Assembly (NCBI RefSeq): GCF_003663825.1
Contig: NZ_RCCC01000001.1
Coordinates: 1,930,501-1,994,500, forward strand
Length of the DNA: 64,000 nt
Direction of reading: 5' to 3'
DNA from: Acidovorax sp. 106
GTDB lineage: Bacteria > Pseudomonadota > Gammaproteobacteria > Burkholderiales > Burkholderiaceae_C
The first letter of the stretch is position 1. The number at the start of each line of letters is the position of its first letter. Shown in pieces: positions 1-7,695 of this stretch. The position numbers and the translations under genes are program-made. The notes beneath the pieces were generated by a model. It was not told the DNA's origin. It did not search any database and saw nothing but the letters and a program-made list of their open reading frames with translations.

Positions 1-562
1 CCAGCAGGGGTGGCAGCTCGGGCAGCCAGGGCCAGTGCGCTTGTACTTCAGGCCACTGGTCCACGCCAATGGCCAGCCAGCCCATGGCCAAGCCCGCCCA
101 CAGCAGGGCGCGCGTGCCGGGGTGCAGCAGCGCGCGGTGCAGCCAGGCCAGCGTGAGCAGGCCGATGGCGGCCACGGCCAGCATGGGGGCCTCGCGCACG
201 GCGCTGTACTGGCAGGCGGCGGTCCATTCGTGGCAGCGAAACTTCCACAGCTCGTGCAGCATGAACTGCTCGTCCAGCGCCAGCACCCCAAACGCCACCG
301 CCAGCCACGCGCCCAGCAGGCGGGGCAGGGCGCGGTCGCCCACCAGCCGCAGGGCGGTGATGCTGAGCGTGAGCAGCAGCGCGCTCGACAGCCAGGCCAC
401 GGGCGAGGCGTCCGAGCGAAATGCGCGCTCCCACGCGGGGGCGTAGACCCAGGCGCTGAGCAGCAGGTAGCCCAGCACGGTGGCGAGCAGCGCGGGGGCC
501 ACGCCACGGTGGGGGGCGGGAGGATGGCCGGGCAGGGGCGTGTGCGGCGTGGCTTGGGACAT
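1..562 (-). CDS. Integral membrane protein of unknown function, 3' end cut by window edge
   Basis: The reverse strand is open from an ATG at 560-562 to the window edge with no stop, giving 187 codons. The product starts MSQATPHTPLPGHPP and then has hydrophobic stretches around residues 23-41, 60-78, 84-100, 130-147 and 157-172, separated by short polar loops. Between the third and fourth is a polar segment with DEQFMLHELWKFRCHEW, rich in His, Glu and Cys. I do not recognise the family. Codon use (G/C third positions) and the regular helix pattern support it as real, whereas the overlapping plus-strand frames are low-complexity. The protein is incomplete here, so length and partner genes cannot be judged. 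Confidence 0.7.
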   Translation of the reverse strand, partial: MSQATPHTPLPGHPPAPHRGVAPALLATVLGYLLLSAWVYAPAWERAFRSDASPVAWLSSALLLTLSITALRLVGDRALPRLLGAWLAVAFGVLALDEQFMLHELWKFRCHEWTAACQYSAVREAPMLAVAAIGLLTLAWLHRALLHPGTRALLWAGLAMGWLAIGVDQWPEVQAHWPWLPELPPLL

Positions 563-607
563 GGGCCGATTGTCTGCCAAACCCACAAGGGTGTGATTGA
601 AAAGTGC

Positions 608-650
608 CTCTAGCGCTTGATATGAAAGCGCTGGCAGCTATTGTTTTGAT
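608..650. repeat. Interspersed AGCGCT palindrome, copy 1
   Basis: CTAGCGCTT and AAGCGCTGGCAGC face each other across a short A/T spacer and are followed by TATTGTTTTG. It is a partial copy of a hairpin family found at about ten intergenic sites in this window. Here it lies between two divergently oriented genes. Confidence 0.6.
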
Positions 651-766
651 AGTGATTGGGCAGCGGCTTTTCATGCGGGCTGAATGGGAACAGAATCTGG
701 CATCTCCGCTGCACTGGGCCAGGCTTGGCCTTGCACCCCACCGTTCAGCCACCCCGCCTTGCCGCC

Positions 767-1867
767 ATGTCCATCCCAATGGATCCCCTTCGCAGCCCTG
801 TGCCCGCCGTGGCCCAGGTGTTGGCCGAAGCCGCTTTGCAGCGGCAAAACATGCTGCTGGGCGCTGATAAGGGCGGCACCGGTGCGGTGGCGCCCACCCC
901 CGGTGTTCCGCCATCCCCCGCGCCCATTCCGGCCACTCCTTTGGCGCCGCCACCCTTGCCCGAGGGGGCCAGTGACCCGGTGCAGGCCGACCGGGTGAGC
1001 TTGTCGCCCCGCGCCAGCCAGGCGCTGCAGTCGCAGGGCCAGGGAGGGGTAGCGCCGCCATCCACCACACCGACGCAGCCCCGGGCTGTGACGGTGCCCC
1101 CGGCGGCAGCGCCTGCCTTGGCTACGTTGGCAGCTGCGGGCGCAGGCGGGGTCACGGCGTGGCCCACCAGTGGGGTATCGCCCGCCCTGCGGGGCTTGCT
1201 GGATGCGCTGGTGCAGCAGCTCACCCCGGCGGCACCGCAGCGCGTGGTGGCGGTGCAGCCCTGGGGGCCTGCCACGGCAGGTGCCGGGTTGCCCGCTGAG
1301 GCAGATTTGCCGCCGCTGCAAACCTGGCTGGTGGGGCAGGGCAGCGTGCACACCGAGCAGGGCGCGCGTGCCTTCACGGCCACCCTGCGGGTGCCTGCGG
1401 CCTGGCTGCAGGCGTTGCCCACAGCGCCCACTGCCACACCACAGGGCACGGCCAGCGCGCTGCAGGCGGCCTTTGCCGGGCGGCCCCAGGCGCTGGTGGG
1501 TGGGTTGTTTGCCCTGGTGTTGCAGCCGGGCACGTTACCGGGAATGTTGCAGGCTGAAGCGCCTGGCGGCGGGCACACCAGTGCCTTGCTGGCGCTGGAG
1601 TTGGCGCCCTGGGCGGGCGCATCGGCCAGCCTGGTGTATGGACGCGACCCGCTGCACTCGCGCAACGACCCGTGGCTGCTGATGCTGGCGCTGCAGGCCA
1701 GCGGCTACGGGCGCGATGAGGAAGAGGCCGAGCAGCGCCGCCGCCAGCGCGGCCATTGCGATACCCCCGGCTGCCCCTACGCAGGCCGCGCGCCCTGCGA
1801 GCAGCCGTTTTGCCATGCGTTGCGGGTGGAGGCGGTGCCTGCGGTGCCGCCGATAGCGCCGGCCTGA
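767..1867 (+). CDS. Pro/Ala-rich hypothetical protein with C-terminal cysteine cluster
   Basis: This encodes 366 residues from ATG 767 (MSIPMDPLRSPV). The frame is open further upstream, but that part overlaps the palindrome and has poor codon quality. Residues 1-140 are disordered Pro/Ala/Gly sequence containing DRVSLSPRASQALQ. Residues about 145-300 look folded, with amphipathic LXXLL-type segments. A charged stretch, GRDEEEAEQRRRQRGH, precedes a cluster of four cysteines spaced C-x4-C-x7-C-x4-C near residues 330-350. The composition recalls flagellar hook-length-control (FliK-like) proteins, but no flagellar gene is nearby and I would not assign that. The cysteine cluster could bind a metal. 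Confidence 0.65.
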   Translation: MSIPMDPLRSPVPAVAQVLAEAALQRQNMLLGADKGGTGAVAPTPGVPPSPAPIPATPLAPPPLPEGASDPVQADRVSLSPRASQALQSQGQGGVAPPSTTPTQPRAVTVPPAAAPALATLAAAGAGGVTAWPTSGVSPALRGLLDALVQQLTPAAPQRVVAVQPWGPATAGAGLPAEADLPPLQTWLVGQGSVHTEQGARAFTATLRVPAAWLQALPTAPTATPQGTASALQAAFAGRPQALVGGLFALVLQPGTLPGMLQAEAPGGGHTSALLALELAPWAGASASLVYGRDPLHSRNDPWLLMLALQASGYGRDEEEAEQRRRQRGHCDTPGCPYAGRAPCEQPFCHALRVEAVPAVPPIAPA

Positions 1868-1896
1868 TGGTCGAAGGCCTGCGGCACGGCGGGCAT

Positions 1897-1928
1897 AAAA
1901 AAAGCCGCCCTGTGGTGAGGGCGGCTTT
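1897..1928 (-). terminator. Rho-independent terminator downstream of gdhA
   Basis: AAAGCCGCCC (1901-1910) pairs perfectly with GGGCGGCTTT (1919-1928) around an 8-nt loop. A run of seven A (1897-1903) becomes a U tract on the minus strand, so it suits the glutamate dehydrogenase transcript. It also lies just past the plus-strand gene ending at 1867. Confidence 0.8.
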
Positions 1929-2008
1929 GCCGGGCGCTTGTGGCACACCTGGATTCGGGGCGCTGGCGGTGGGCCAGCGCTGCGAAAAAATTCAGACCAC
2001 GGCAGGCA

Positions 2009-3316
2009 TCATGGATACAGGCCGCGCATTTCGCGGGCGTGCAGGATGCGCTGGCAGGCCACGATGAAGGTGGCGGTGCGCAGGCTCACCTTGTGCTCTT
2101 GCGCCACTTGCCAGATGCCCGCAAAGGCCTCTTGCATGATGCGCACCAGGCGGGCGTTGATCTCGTCCTCGCTCCAGAAGAAGCTGGAGAAGTCCTGCAC
2201 CCATTCAAAGTAGCTCACCGTCACGCCGCCGGCGTTGGCGATCACGTCGGGCAGCACCAGCACACCCTTGTCGTGCAGGATGTCGTCGGCCTCGGTGGTC
2301 GTGGGGCCGTTGGCGCCTTCGATCACGAGCTTGGCCTTGATCTGGCCTGCGTTGTCTTTGGTGATCTGGCCTTCCAGCGCGGCAGGGATCAGGATCTCGC
2401 AATCCACGCCCCAGAACTCCTCAGCCTTCATCACATCGGCACCGGCAAAGCCGCCCACGCCGCCACGGGTCTTCACGTGCGTCAGCAGGGCGGGCACATC
2501 CACGCCGTTGCTGTTGAAGATGGTGCCGGTGTGGTCTTGCACGGCCACCACCTTGGCGCCTGCTTCAGCAAACAGCTTGGCCGCAATACCGCCCACGTTG
2601 CCAAAGCCCTGCACCGCCACGCGGGCGCCGTCCAGCGCCAGGCCGGTCAGCTTGGCGGCTTCCACGCCCACGGTGTACACGCCACGGCCGGTGGCCTCGA
2701 CACGGCCCAGCGAGCCGCCCAGGTCCACGGGCTTGCCGGTGACCACGCCGGTTGCGGTGGCGCCGGTGTTCATCGAATACGTGTCCATCATCCAGGCCAT
2801 GATCTGGCCGTTGGTGTTCACGTCGGGTGCGGGGATGTCCTTGGAGGGGCCGATCAGCAGGCCGATCTCGCTGGTGTAGCGGCGCGTCAGGCGCTCCAGC
2901 TCACCCAGCGACAGCTTCTTGGGGTCCACGCGAATGCCGCCCTTGGCTCCGCCGTAGGGCACGTTCACCGCTGCGTTCTTGACTGACATCCAGGCCGACA
3001 AGGCCATAACTTCCGACAGCGTTACATCCTGGTGGAACCGCACGCCACCCTTGCCAGGGCCGCGGCTCAGGTTGTGCTGCACGCGGTAGCCCTCGTAGTG
3101 GGCGATGGTGCCGTTGTCCAGCTCGATCGGCACGTCCACGATCAGGATGCGCTTGGGGCGCTTGAGTGTTTCCACCCAGCGCGCCAGGTTGCCCAGGTAG
3201 GGGGTGACGCGGTCGACCTGCTGCAGGTAGTTGCCCCAGGGGCCGAGGTGGTCGGCTTGCAGGTAAGAGGGCAGGGGGTGTGCGGGTGCGGTGGGTGCGC
3301 CAGAGGGGTTTGACAT
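2009..3316 (-). CDS. gdhA: Glu/Leu/Phe/Val dehydrogenase family: glutamate dehydrogenase
   Basis: This is a 435-residue cytosolic enzyme that interconverts glutamate and 2-oxoglutarate plus ammonia with NAD(P). The substrate lysine lies in PYGGAKGG (K125), the catalytic aspartate is probably D165 in APDVNT, and the dinucleotide-binding loop is GFGNVG (237-242). [11 protein letters not shown] near residue 90 is the usual glutamate-site lysine region. The length is normal for the hexameric small GDH type. The start at 3316 has AAAGGAAAC just upstream. It stands alone in its transcription unit and ends at a good terminator. Coenzyme preference cannot be read reliably by eye. Confidence 0.93.
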   Translation of the reverse strand: MSNPSGAPTAPAHPLPSYLQADHLGPWGNYLQQVDRVTPYLGNLARWVETLKRPKRILIVDVPIELDNGTIAHYEGYRVQHNLSRGPGKGGVRFHQDVTLSEVMALSAWMSVKNAAVNVPYGGAKGGIRVDPKKLSLGELERLTRRYTSEIGLLIGPSKDIPAPDVNTNGQIMAWMMDTYSMNTGATATGVVTGKPVDLGGSLGRVEATGRGVYTVGVEAAKLTGLALDGARVAVQGFGNVGGIAAKLFAEAGAKVVAVQDHTGTIFNSNGVDVPALLTHVKTRGGVGGFAGADVMKAEEFWGVDCEILIPAALEGQITKDNAGQIKAKLVIEGANGPTTTEADDILHDKGVLVLPDVIANAGGVTVSYFEWVQDFSSFFWSEDEINARLVRIMQEAFAGIWQVAQEHKVSLRTATFIVACQRILHAREMRGLYP

Positions 3317-3710
3317 GGTGTTTCCTTTTGGGATCAGTTCACGGCGCGAAGCTTATGCCTGCGGTGTGGCGGTGTCCAAGGCCAGTCTGTTTGCGGGTTA
3401 TGCGTTTGATGCATAAAGTGACAAAGGTCAAAAAGAGCGGCCTGGGCAGCGCACGAAACCCCGATTTGTGTGCAATTTTTGTGCCCTGCGCGCGTTGCAA
3501 GGCGCGTGGCTTGCGCTTGTTACCGGTGATTAACATTTGGCCGATAGACTCGGGCGCCAAAGCACCCGCACCCCCGCGAAGAACACGGCCTGAGAGGGGT
3601 GGGTGTTTTTCATGCCCCGCAGCCCGGCGCGGCGGCAGACCGGGCCAGCGCCTTGGCTGCGGCCCTGGGGGTCGGCGTGCAGTCTGTCCAATCTCCAACA
3701 AGGTCCGCCA
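3317..3710. other. 394-bp intergenic region between divergent genes
   Basis: This separates gdhA (minus) from the zinc-ribbon gene (plus). The only structure I see is a G/C hairpin, CACCCGCACCCC (from 3563) against GGGGTGGGTG (3596-3605), followed by five T (3606-3610). It looks like a terminator about 100 nt upstream of the next ATG. It could end a short leader or small RNA begun in the A/T-richer stretch 3400-3540. I see no credible protein-coding frame. Confidence 0.4.
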
Positions 3711-5201
3711 ATGAGTGTCAACTGCCATGCCTGCGCCACCGTGAACCGCGATGGCGCCAAGTGCTGCAAGGGTTGCGGCACAGCCCTGATCCCCCAACCT
3801 TCTGAAGCCGCCGCCAGCACGGTGTGCCCCGCCTGTGCGGCCCCGTGCAAATCCGGTGCGCGTTTTTGCGGCCAGTGCGGCGAAAACCTGGTGGCCCCAC
3901 AGCCCGCAGTGGCCGTTGCAGGGGCCACCGCTGCGGCCGCCGTTGTCGCCGTCGCCGCCTCCACTGTGCCCCCAGTTTTCGCTGCGCCATCGCCTAGCGC
4001 CACCCCGGCAGATGAGCCCGTGCTGGAGCTGGACATGGACTTTGACCTGGACGATGGCCCCTCGGACCCCGATGCCGACACCCGGCCTGCGCCACTGGAG
4101 TTTGTAGCGTCGGCGCAAGAAGAAGACATGGACTTGCTGCTGGACGTGCCTATGGCCGCCGAGGCCCCCGCCGCCACGCACGCCCACGCGGCGCCCGCAC
4201 CTGCAGTACCCGCCCCCGCCCCCACCGCTGCCGCGCCTGCCGTGGCCGCCGCAGCGCCCGCCCCGGTGCCCGAAGCGCCAGCGGCGGCTGCCGCAGTCCC
4301 TGCCGTGGCTTCCTCTGCGTCAGCGTATGGCGCGGCGCCTGCAACGCCCGCTGTGCCCGTGCCCACCGTGCTGGCCCCTGCCACCTCGGCCACTACTCCG
4401 GCGGCGGCAAGCCCTGCCCCTGCCCCGGCAGCCGCAGCGCCCGCTCCACGCCCGGTGGCACCCGCCTCGGCCTGGCCGTTGCCTGAGGAGCCCGTGGCCT
4501 CTTCCGCACCGGGCGGTGCCCTGAAGTACGCCGCCATGGGCTTTGCCGGTGTAGCCGTGGTGGCCGGCCTGGCCTGGTGGCTGCTGGTGGCCAAGCCGCA
4601 AAGCCAGCCCGCCGTGGCACAGCAGGTGGGTACGCAGATGGCAGACGCTGCGCCATCGTCTGGCCCCAAGATCGTGATCGAATCGGCCCCCGCCGCCCCT
4701 GTGGTGGCTGCGCCCGCTGCCCTGCCAGAGCCCGCACCTGCGGCACCGGTGGCATCGCCCGCCGTGGTGACCGAACCCCTGCAACCGCAGGTGGTAGCAC
4801 CCGCTCCCGTGGCTGCCGCTGCGCCAGCGCCAACCGCCGCCATTAAGCCCGCGCCTAAGGCCAGTGAAGCCGCTCCCAAGCCGCCCAAGCCACGCCCCGG
4901 TGCGCAGCCTGCCAACGAGCCGCCTTGGCCCCACGCGGGCTCGCGGGCCCCGGCGCCTCCCACCTTGTCCAACGCCCCTGCACCTGCCCCGCAGCCGCCA
5001 GCGGTCACCGTCATCACCGCGCCACCTGCCGATGGCCTGGGCCCCCTGCGCGCGGCGCTGCGCCAGTGCGACCGCGAAGACAACATGTTCAGCAAAGGCG
5101 TGTGCGTGGTGAAAGCGCGCCACCAGCACTGTGGCAACAACTGGGGCCGCGTGCCGGATTGCCCCATGAGCAGCCGCAACAACGACCCCTACGCCAACTG
5201 A
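3711..5201 (+). CDS. Membrane-anchored double zinc-ribbon protein with long Pro/Ala linkers
   Basis: This encodes 496 residues from ATG 3711 (MSVNCHACATV), chosen because the ribbon motif starts at once. Two zinc ribbons lie at the N terminus: C5/C8 with C19/C22, and C39/C42 with C53/C56. A 200-residue Pro/Ala-rich linker with an acidic patch (DMDFDLDDGPSDPDAD) leads to one transmembrane helix around residues 268-292 (ALKYAAMGFAGVAVVAGLAW). A second Pro/Ala region follows, then a compact C-terminal module (about 440-490) with four cysteines, QCDREDNMFSKGVCVVKARH then HCGNNW and PDCP. The ribbons would be cytoplasmic and the Cys module periplasmic. Function is unknown; the next gene also carries a zinc ribbon. 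Confidence 0.8.
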   Translation: MSVNCHACATVNRDGAKCCKGCGTALIPQPSEAAASTVCPACAAPCKSGARFCGQCGENLVAPQPAVAVAGATAAAAVVAVAASTVPPVFAAPSPSATPADEPVLELDMDFDLDDGPSDPDADTRPAPLEFVASAQEEDMDLLLDVPMAAEAPAATHAHAAPAPAVPAPAPTAAAPAVAAAAPAPVPEAPAAAAAVPAVASSASAYGAAPATPAVPVPTVLAPATSATTPAAASPAPAPAAAAPAPRPVAPASAWPLPEEPVASSAPGGALKYAAMGFAGVAVVAGLAWWLLVAKPQSQPAVAQQVGTQMADAAPSSGPKIVIESAPAAPVVAAPAALPEPAPAAPVASPAVVTEPLQPQVVAPAPVAAAAPAPTAAIKPAPKASEAAPKPPKPRPGAQPANEPPWPHAGSRAPAPPTLSNAPAPAPQPPAVTVITAPPADGLGPLRAALRQCDREDNMFSKGVCVVKARHQHCGNNWGRVPDCPMSSRNNDPYAN

Positions 5202-5307
5202 TGCCGGGAGGCATCTGAAAAGAGAAGCCCATGCGAGAGGGGTATGGGTGCTGTGCCAGGCCCAAGCCGATACCAACAACTGACGATCAACCGAGGGAGA
5301 ACGCACC

Positions 5308-6588
5308 ATGAACCAACCACCAAACTCACCACTGAGTCCATCGCCATTGCGCACCGACAACCCTTATTCCATCTACCGCCTGCCCGAGGCGCTCACCTGC
5401 TGGCCGGCCATGACTGTCATGGCTGCAGCCTTCCTGGTGGCGGCCCTGGTGTTTGCGCTGGGTGGCTTCATGGCCCGCATGTGGCTGGGCTTCATGCCGC
5501 TGTTTGCGCTGGCGGCGGTGGTGGTGGGCATGGCGGGTGTCAGCGGGGCAGGCGCATGTCTGTCTGACCTGGCCCGGCGCCGCCCCTACCGGGGGCTGGT
5601 GGGGTACTTCATGGCCGGGCTGCTGTGCCTGCCCAAGCTGTTGGGCGCGGGCCTGGTGATGGGGCTGGGCGTGCTGGCCGTGTTCCTGGCCCTGGCCGTG
5701 GTGTTCTTTGTCTGCAAGATCCCGGTGCTGGGGCCATTGCTGCTGGTGGTGGTGGTGCCCGTAGCGGTGCTGCTGATGGCGGCGCTGATGCTGGCTTTGT
5801 ATGTGGCCTCGTCCATCGTCGGGCCTGCGCTGTGGGACGGTGAGCGCGTCATGCACTCGCTGTCGATCGCTTGGCACATCACGCGCAAGTACCCGTTTGC
5901 GGCCATCGGCAAGATCGTGGGCGGCATGCTGCTGTCGGCCATCTTCGCCTCGATGCTGTTTGGTTTGCTCACCTCGGCCTCGTTCACCGTGGGCGGCATG
6001 TTCGCAGCCGTGGTGGGCATGGGCGGTGGCTATGGAGGGGGCATGGGCTACGGTATGGGTGGTGGCTTCAACCCCCTGGCCATCATGATGGGCGGTGCTT
6101 CCGGGCACGTGATGGGTGCGGGCGTGGGCTTCAGCCTGGTGTTTGCTTTGGCTTCGGCGTTTGTCTTCTTGCTGCCGCTGATGGTGGGCGTGCTCACCTG
6201 GTGCGAGTTTTCTGAGAAGGTGGACCTGGGCAGCATCCGTGACTCTGCAGACGAAGCCCTCAAAGAAGTGAACAGCAAGGTGGCGGACCTCAAGGAACGA
6301 GCCCAGGCCCAAGCGGCGGCTGCTGCAGCGGCTGCCACGGCGGCCACTACCGCACACCACACTGCGGCCCACAGCACAGCGAATACGGCAAACCCGGCCA
6401 GCCCTGCGCCAGCCCAGGCCCCTGCGGCAGAGCCCGTGGCGCCTGCCGCTGCTACGCCCTCGGTGGCTCCGGTGGTATCCGCCACGGCTGCGCCTGCGGC
6501 ACCCGCAGCTCCAGCTTGCCCCCAGTGCCACGGCGAGGTACAGGCCGACGACCGCTTTTGCGAGCACTGCGGCCACAAGCTGGTGTGA
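5308..6588 (+). CDS. Polytopic membrane protein with C-terminal zinc ribbon
   Basis: This encodes 426 residues; GAGGGAGAA precedes ATG 5308. At least seven hydrophobic helices lie between residues 35 and 305. They include a Gly/Met-rich segment near 230-270 (repeated GGG, GYG and GMG) and the pair ALWDGERVMHSLSIAWHITR typical of DUF4013/YciC-like membrane proteins. A short helix rich in charged residues (SADEALKEVNSKVADLKERA) and an Ala/Pro linker join it to a zinc ribbon, CPQCHGEV...CEHCGHKL, at the extreme C terminus. With the preceding gene it forms a co-oriented pair, 106 bp apart, in which both proteins couple a membrane domain to a ribbon. The role is unknown. Confidence 0.8.
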   Translation: MNQPPNSPLSPSPLRTDNPYSIYRLPEALTCWPAMTVMAAAFLVAALVFALGGFMARMWLGFMPLFALAAVVVGMAGVSGAGACLSDLARRRPYRGLVGYFMAGLLCLPKLLGAGLVMGLGVLAVFLALAVVFFVCKIPVLGPLLLVVVVPVAVLLMAALMLALYVASSIVGPALWDGERVMHSLSIAWHITRKYPFAAIGKIVGGMLLSAIFASMLFGLLTSASFTVGGMFAAVVGMGGGYGGGMGYGMGGGFNPLAIMMGGASGHVMGAGVGFSLVFALASAFVFLLPLMVGVLTWCEFSEKVDLGSIRDSADEALKEVNSKVADLKERAQAQAAAAAAAATAATTAHHTAAHSTANTANPASPAPAQAPAAEPVAPAAATPSVAPVVSATAAPAAPAAPACPQCHGEVQADDRFCEHCGHKLV

Positions 6589-6666
6589 CAGGCTGAAATA
6601 GCGGGCGCAGGGGGGGCGCCATGCGCAGGGAACGGTCTGGGCGTTGCGGCATCTCCGCCCGGTGAA

Positions 6667-7533
6667 TCACTCCACCGTGAAATGCTCCAGCGCCGCGTCG
6701 CCCGTGGGGTAGCGCAGCGCCAGCCCCTGCAGCACCGCACGCAGCACGGTGGCAATCATCAGGTTACGGTGGGTTTTGGAATTGGCGGGAACGATGGTCC
6801 ACGGTGCCCAGGGCGTGTGCGTGGCGGCCAGCAGCGTGTCGTAGGCGCGGCGGTAGTCGCCCCACTGCTTGCGCGCCTCAATGTCGCCCATGCTGAACTT
6901 CCAGTGCTTGGCCGGGTCGTCCAGGCGTTCTTGCAGCCGCTCGCGCTGCTCGTCAAAACCAATGTGCAGCAAAAATTTGAGCACGATGGTGCCCGTCTCG
7001 CTGAGCATGCGCTCAAAGTCGTTGATGTGCGCCAGACGCTGCTGGTGCTGCTCGGGCGTGATCCAGCCGTTGACCACGGGCACCAGCACGTCTTCGCAGT
7101 GGCTGCGGTTGAACACGGTGATATCGCCCGCCTGCGGCACCTGCTGGTGGATGCGCCAGAGGTAGTCGTGCGCCAGCTCGTGCTCGGTGGGCGCCTTCCA
7201 GCCCACGGCATGCACACCCAGGGCGCTCATGCGGCCAAACACGCCGCGAATGGTGCCGTCCTTGCCCGAGGTGTCGGTGCCCTGCAGCACCACCAGCAGC
7301 TTGTAGCGCTTGTCGGCATAAAACAGGTTTTGCAAGGCATCCAGCTCTACGGCCAGGGCTTCTACGGCGGCTTTGTCTTCGGCCTTGCTGCCGGTAGAAA
7401 AGGGCTTGGCGCCGGGGTCGATGGCGTCCAGCGCAAACGGCTTGCCCGGCTCGGGCTGCCAGGGCGCCCAGCGCGGGGCCAGGCTGTGGCGTACGGTGCC
7501 CCAAAGGGCGTCATGGGCATGGGGTGAGGGCAT
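6667..7533 (-). CDS. ppk2: Polyphosphate kinase 2 family (PPK2), probably class III
   Basis: This is a 288-residue soluble kinase that moves phosphate between polyphosphate and nucleoside mono- or diphosphates. The start at 7533 (MPSPHAHDALWG) has GGAGAG upstream and is preferred over the ATG 21 codons further out. The Walker A-type loop is GTDTSGKDGT (residues 85-94) and the Walker B/lid region is FNRSHCEDVLVPVV (141-154). FNRS..EDVLV rather than FDRSWYNR points to the class III subgroup that can act on AMP and ADP. Length is normal. It is a single-gene unit ending opposite the zinc-ribbon gene, with no ppk1 or ppx nearby. Confidence 0.9.
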   Translation of the reverse strand: MPSPHAHDALWGTVRHSLAPRWAPWQPEPGKPFALDAIDPGAKPFSTGSKAEDKAAVEALAVELDALQNLFYADKRYKLLVVLQGTDTSGKDGTIRGVFGRMSALGVHAVGWKAPTEHELAHDYLWRIHQQVPQAGDITVFNRSHCEDVLVPVVNGWITPEQHQQRLAHINDFERMLSETGTIVLKFLLHIGFDEQRERLQERLDDPAKHWKFSMGDIEARKQWGDYRRAYDTLLAATHTPWAPWTIVPANSKTHRNLMIATVLRAVLQGLALRYPTGDAALEHFTVE

Positions 7534-7618
7534 GGGGCTCTCCGGTGTGGGGGTTGGCAGGGGCGATGGCGCCACGATACCAGCCGGGCCTTTCACCGGG
7601 CAGCCATGCTCTTAAATG

Positions 7619-7680
7619 CTATTAAAAACATAGCTGCTAGCGCTTGTTCAATAAGCGCTAGCAGCATTTTTTACCTATAA
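7619..7680. repeat. Interspersed AGCGCT palindrome, copy 2
   Basis: GCTGCTAGCGCTT (7633-7645) and AAGCGCTAGCAGC (7653-7665) form a perfect 13-bp stem with a 7-nt loop followed by six T. It is the best preserved copy in the window. The T run is on the plus strand, but both neighbours are on the minus strand: TonB receptor 3' end to the right, ppk2 5' end to the left. It could still act as a terminator or mRNA-end stabiliser for the receptor transcript. Confidence 0.8.
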
Positions 7681-7695
7681 CCTAGCCTGCGCCGG

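Noticed and set aside
48..1070. A 340-codon minus-strand frame covering 48-1070
   Set aside because: It is Arg/Pro/Ala-rich and out of frame with the membrane protein that runs off the left edge; the latter has proper helices and codon bias.
2009..3316. Long open frames on the plus strand opposite gdhA (for example 1940-2986)
   Set aside because: They are antisense shadows of a well-conserved glutamate dehydrogenase, with His/Gly/Ala-rich composition typical of reverse frames in high-GC genes.
3563..3610. A confident small RNA ending at the hairpin before the zinc-ribbon gene
   Set aside because: The stem has a bulge and no clear promoter was found upstream, so only a possible leader terminator is noted.
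3530..5182. A 550-codon minus-strand frame opposite the zinc-ribbon gene
   Set aside because: It is low-complexity Ala/Gly/Thr sequence mirroring the Pro/Ala linkers; the plus-strand frame has zinc ribbons and a membrane helix.
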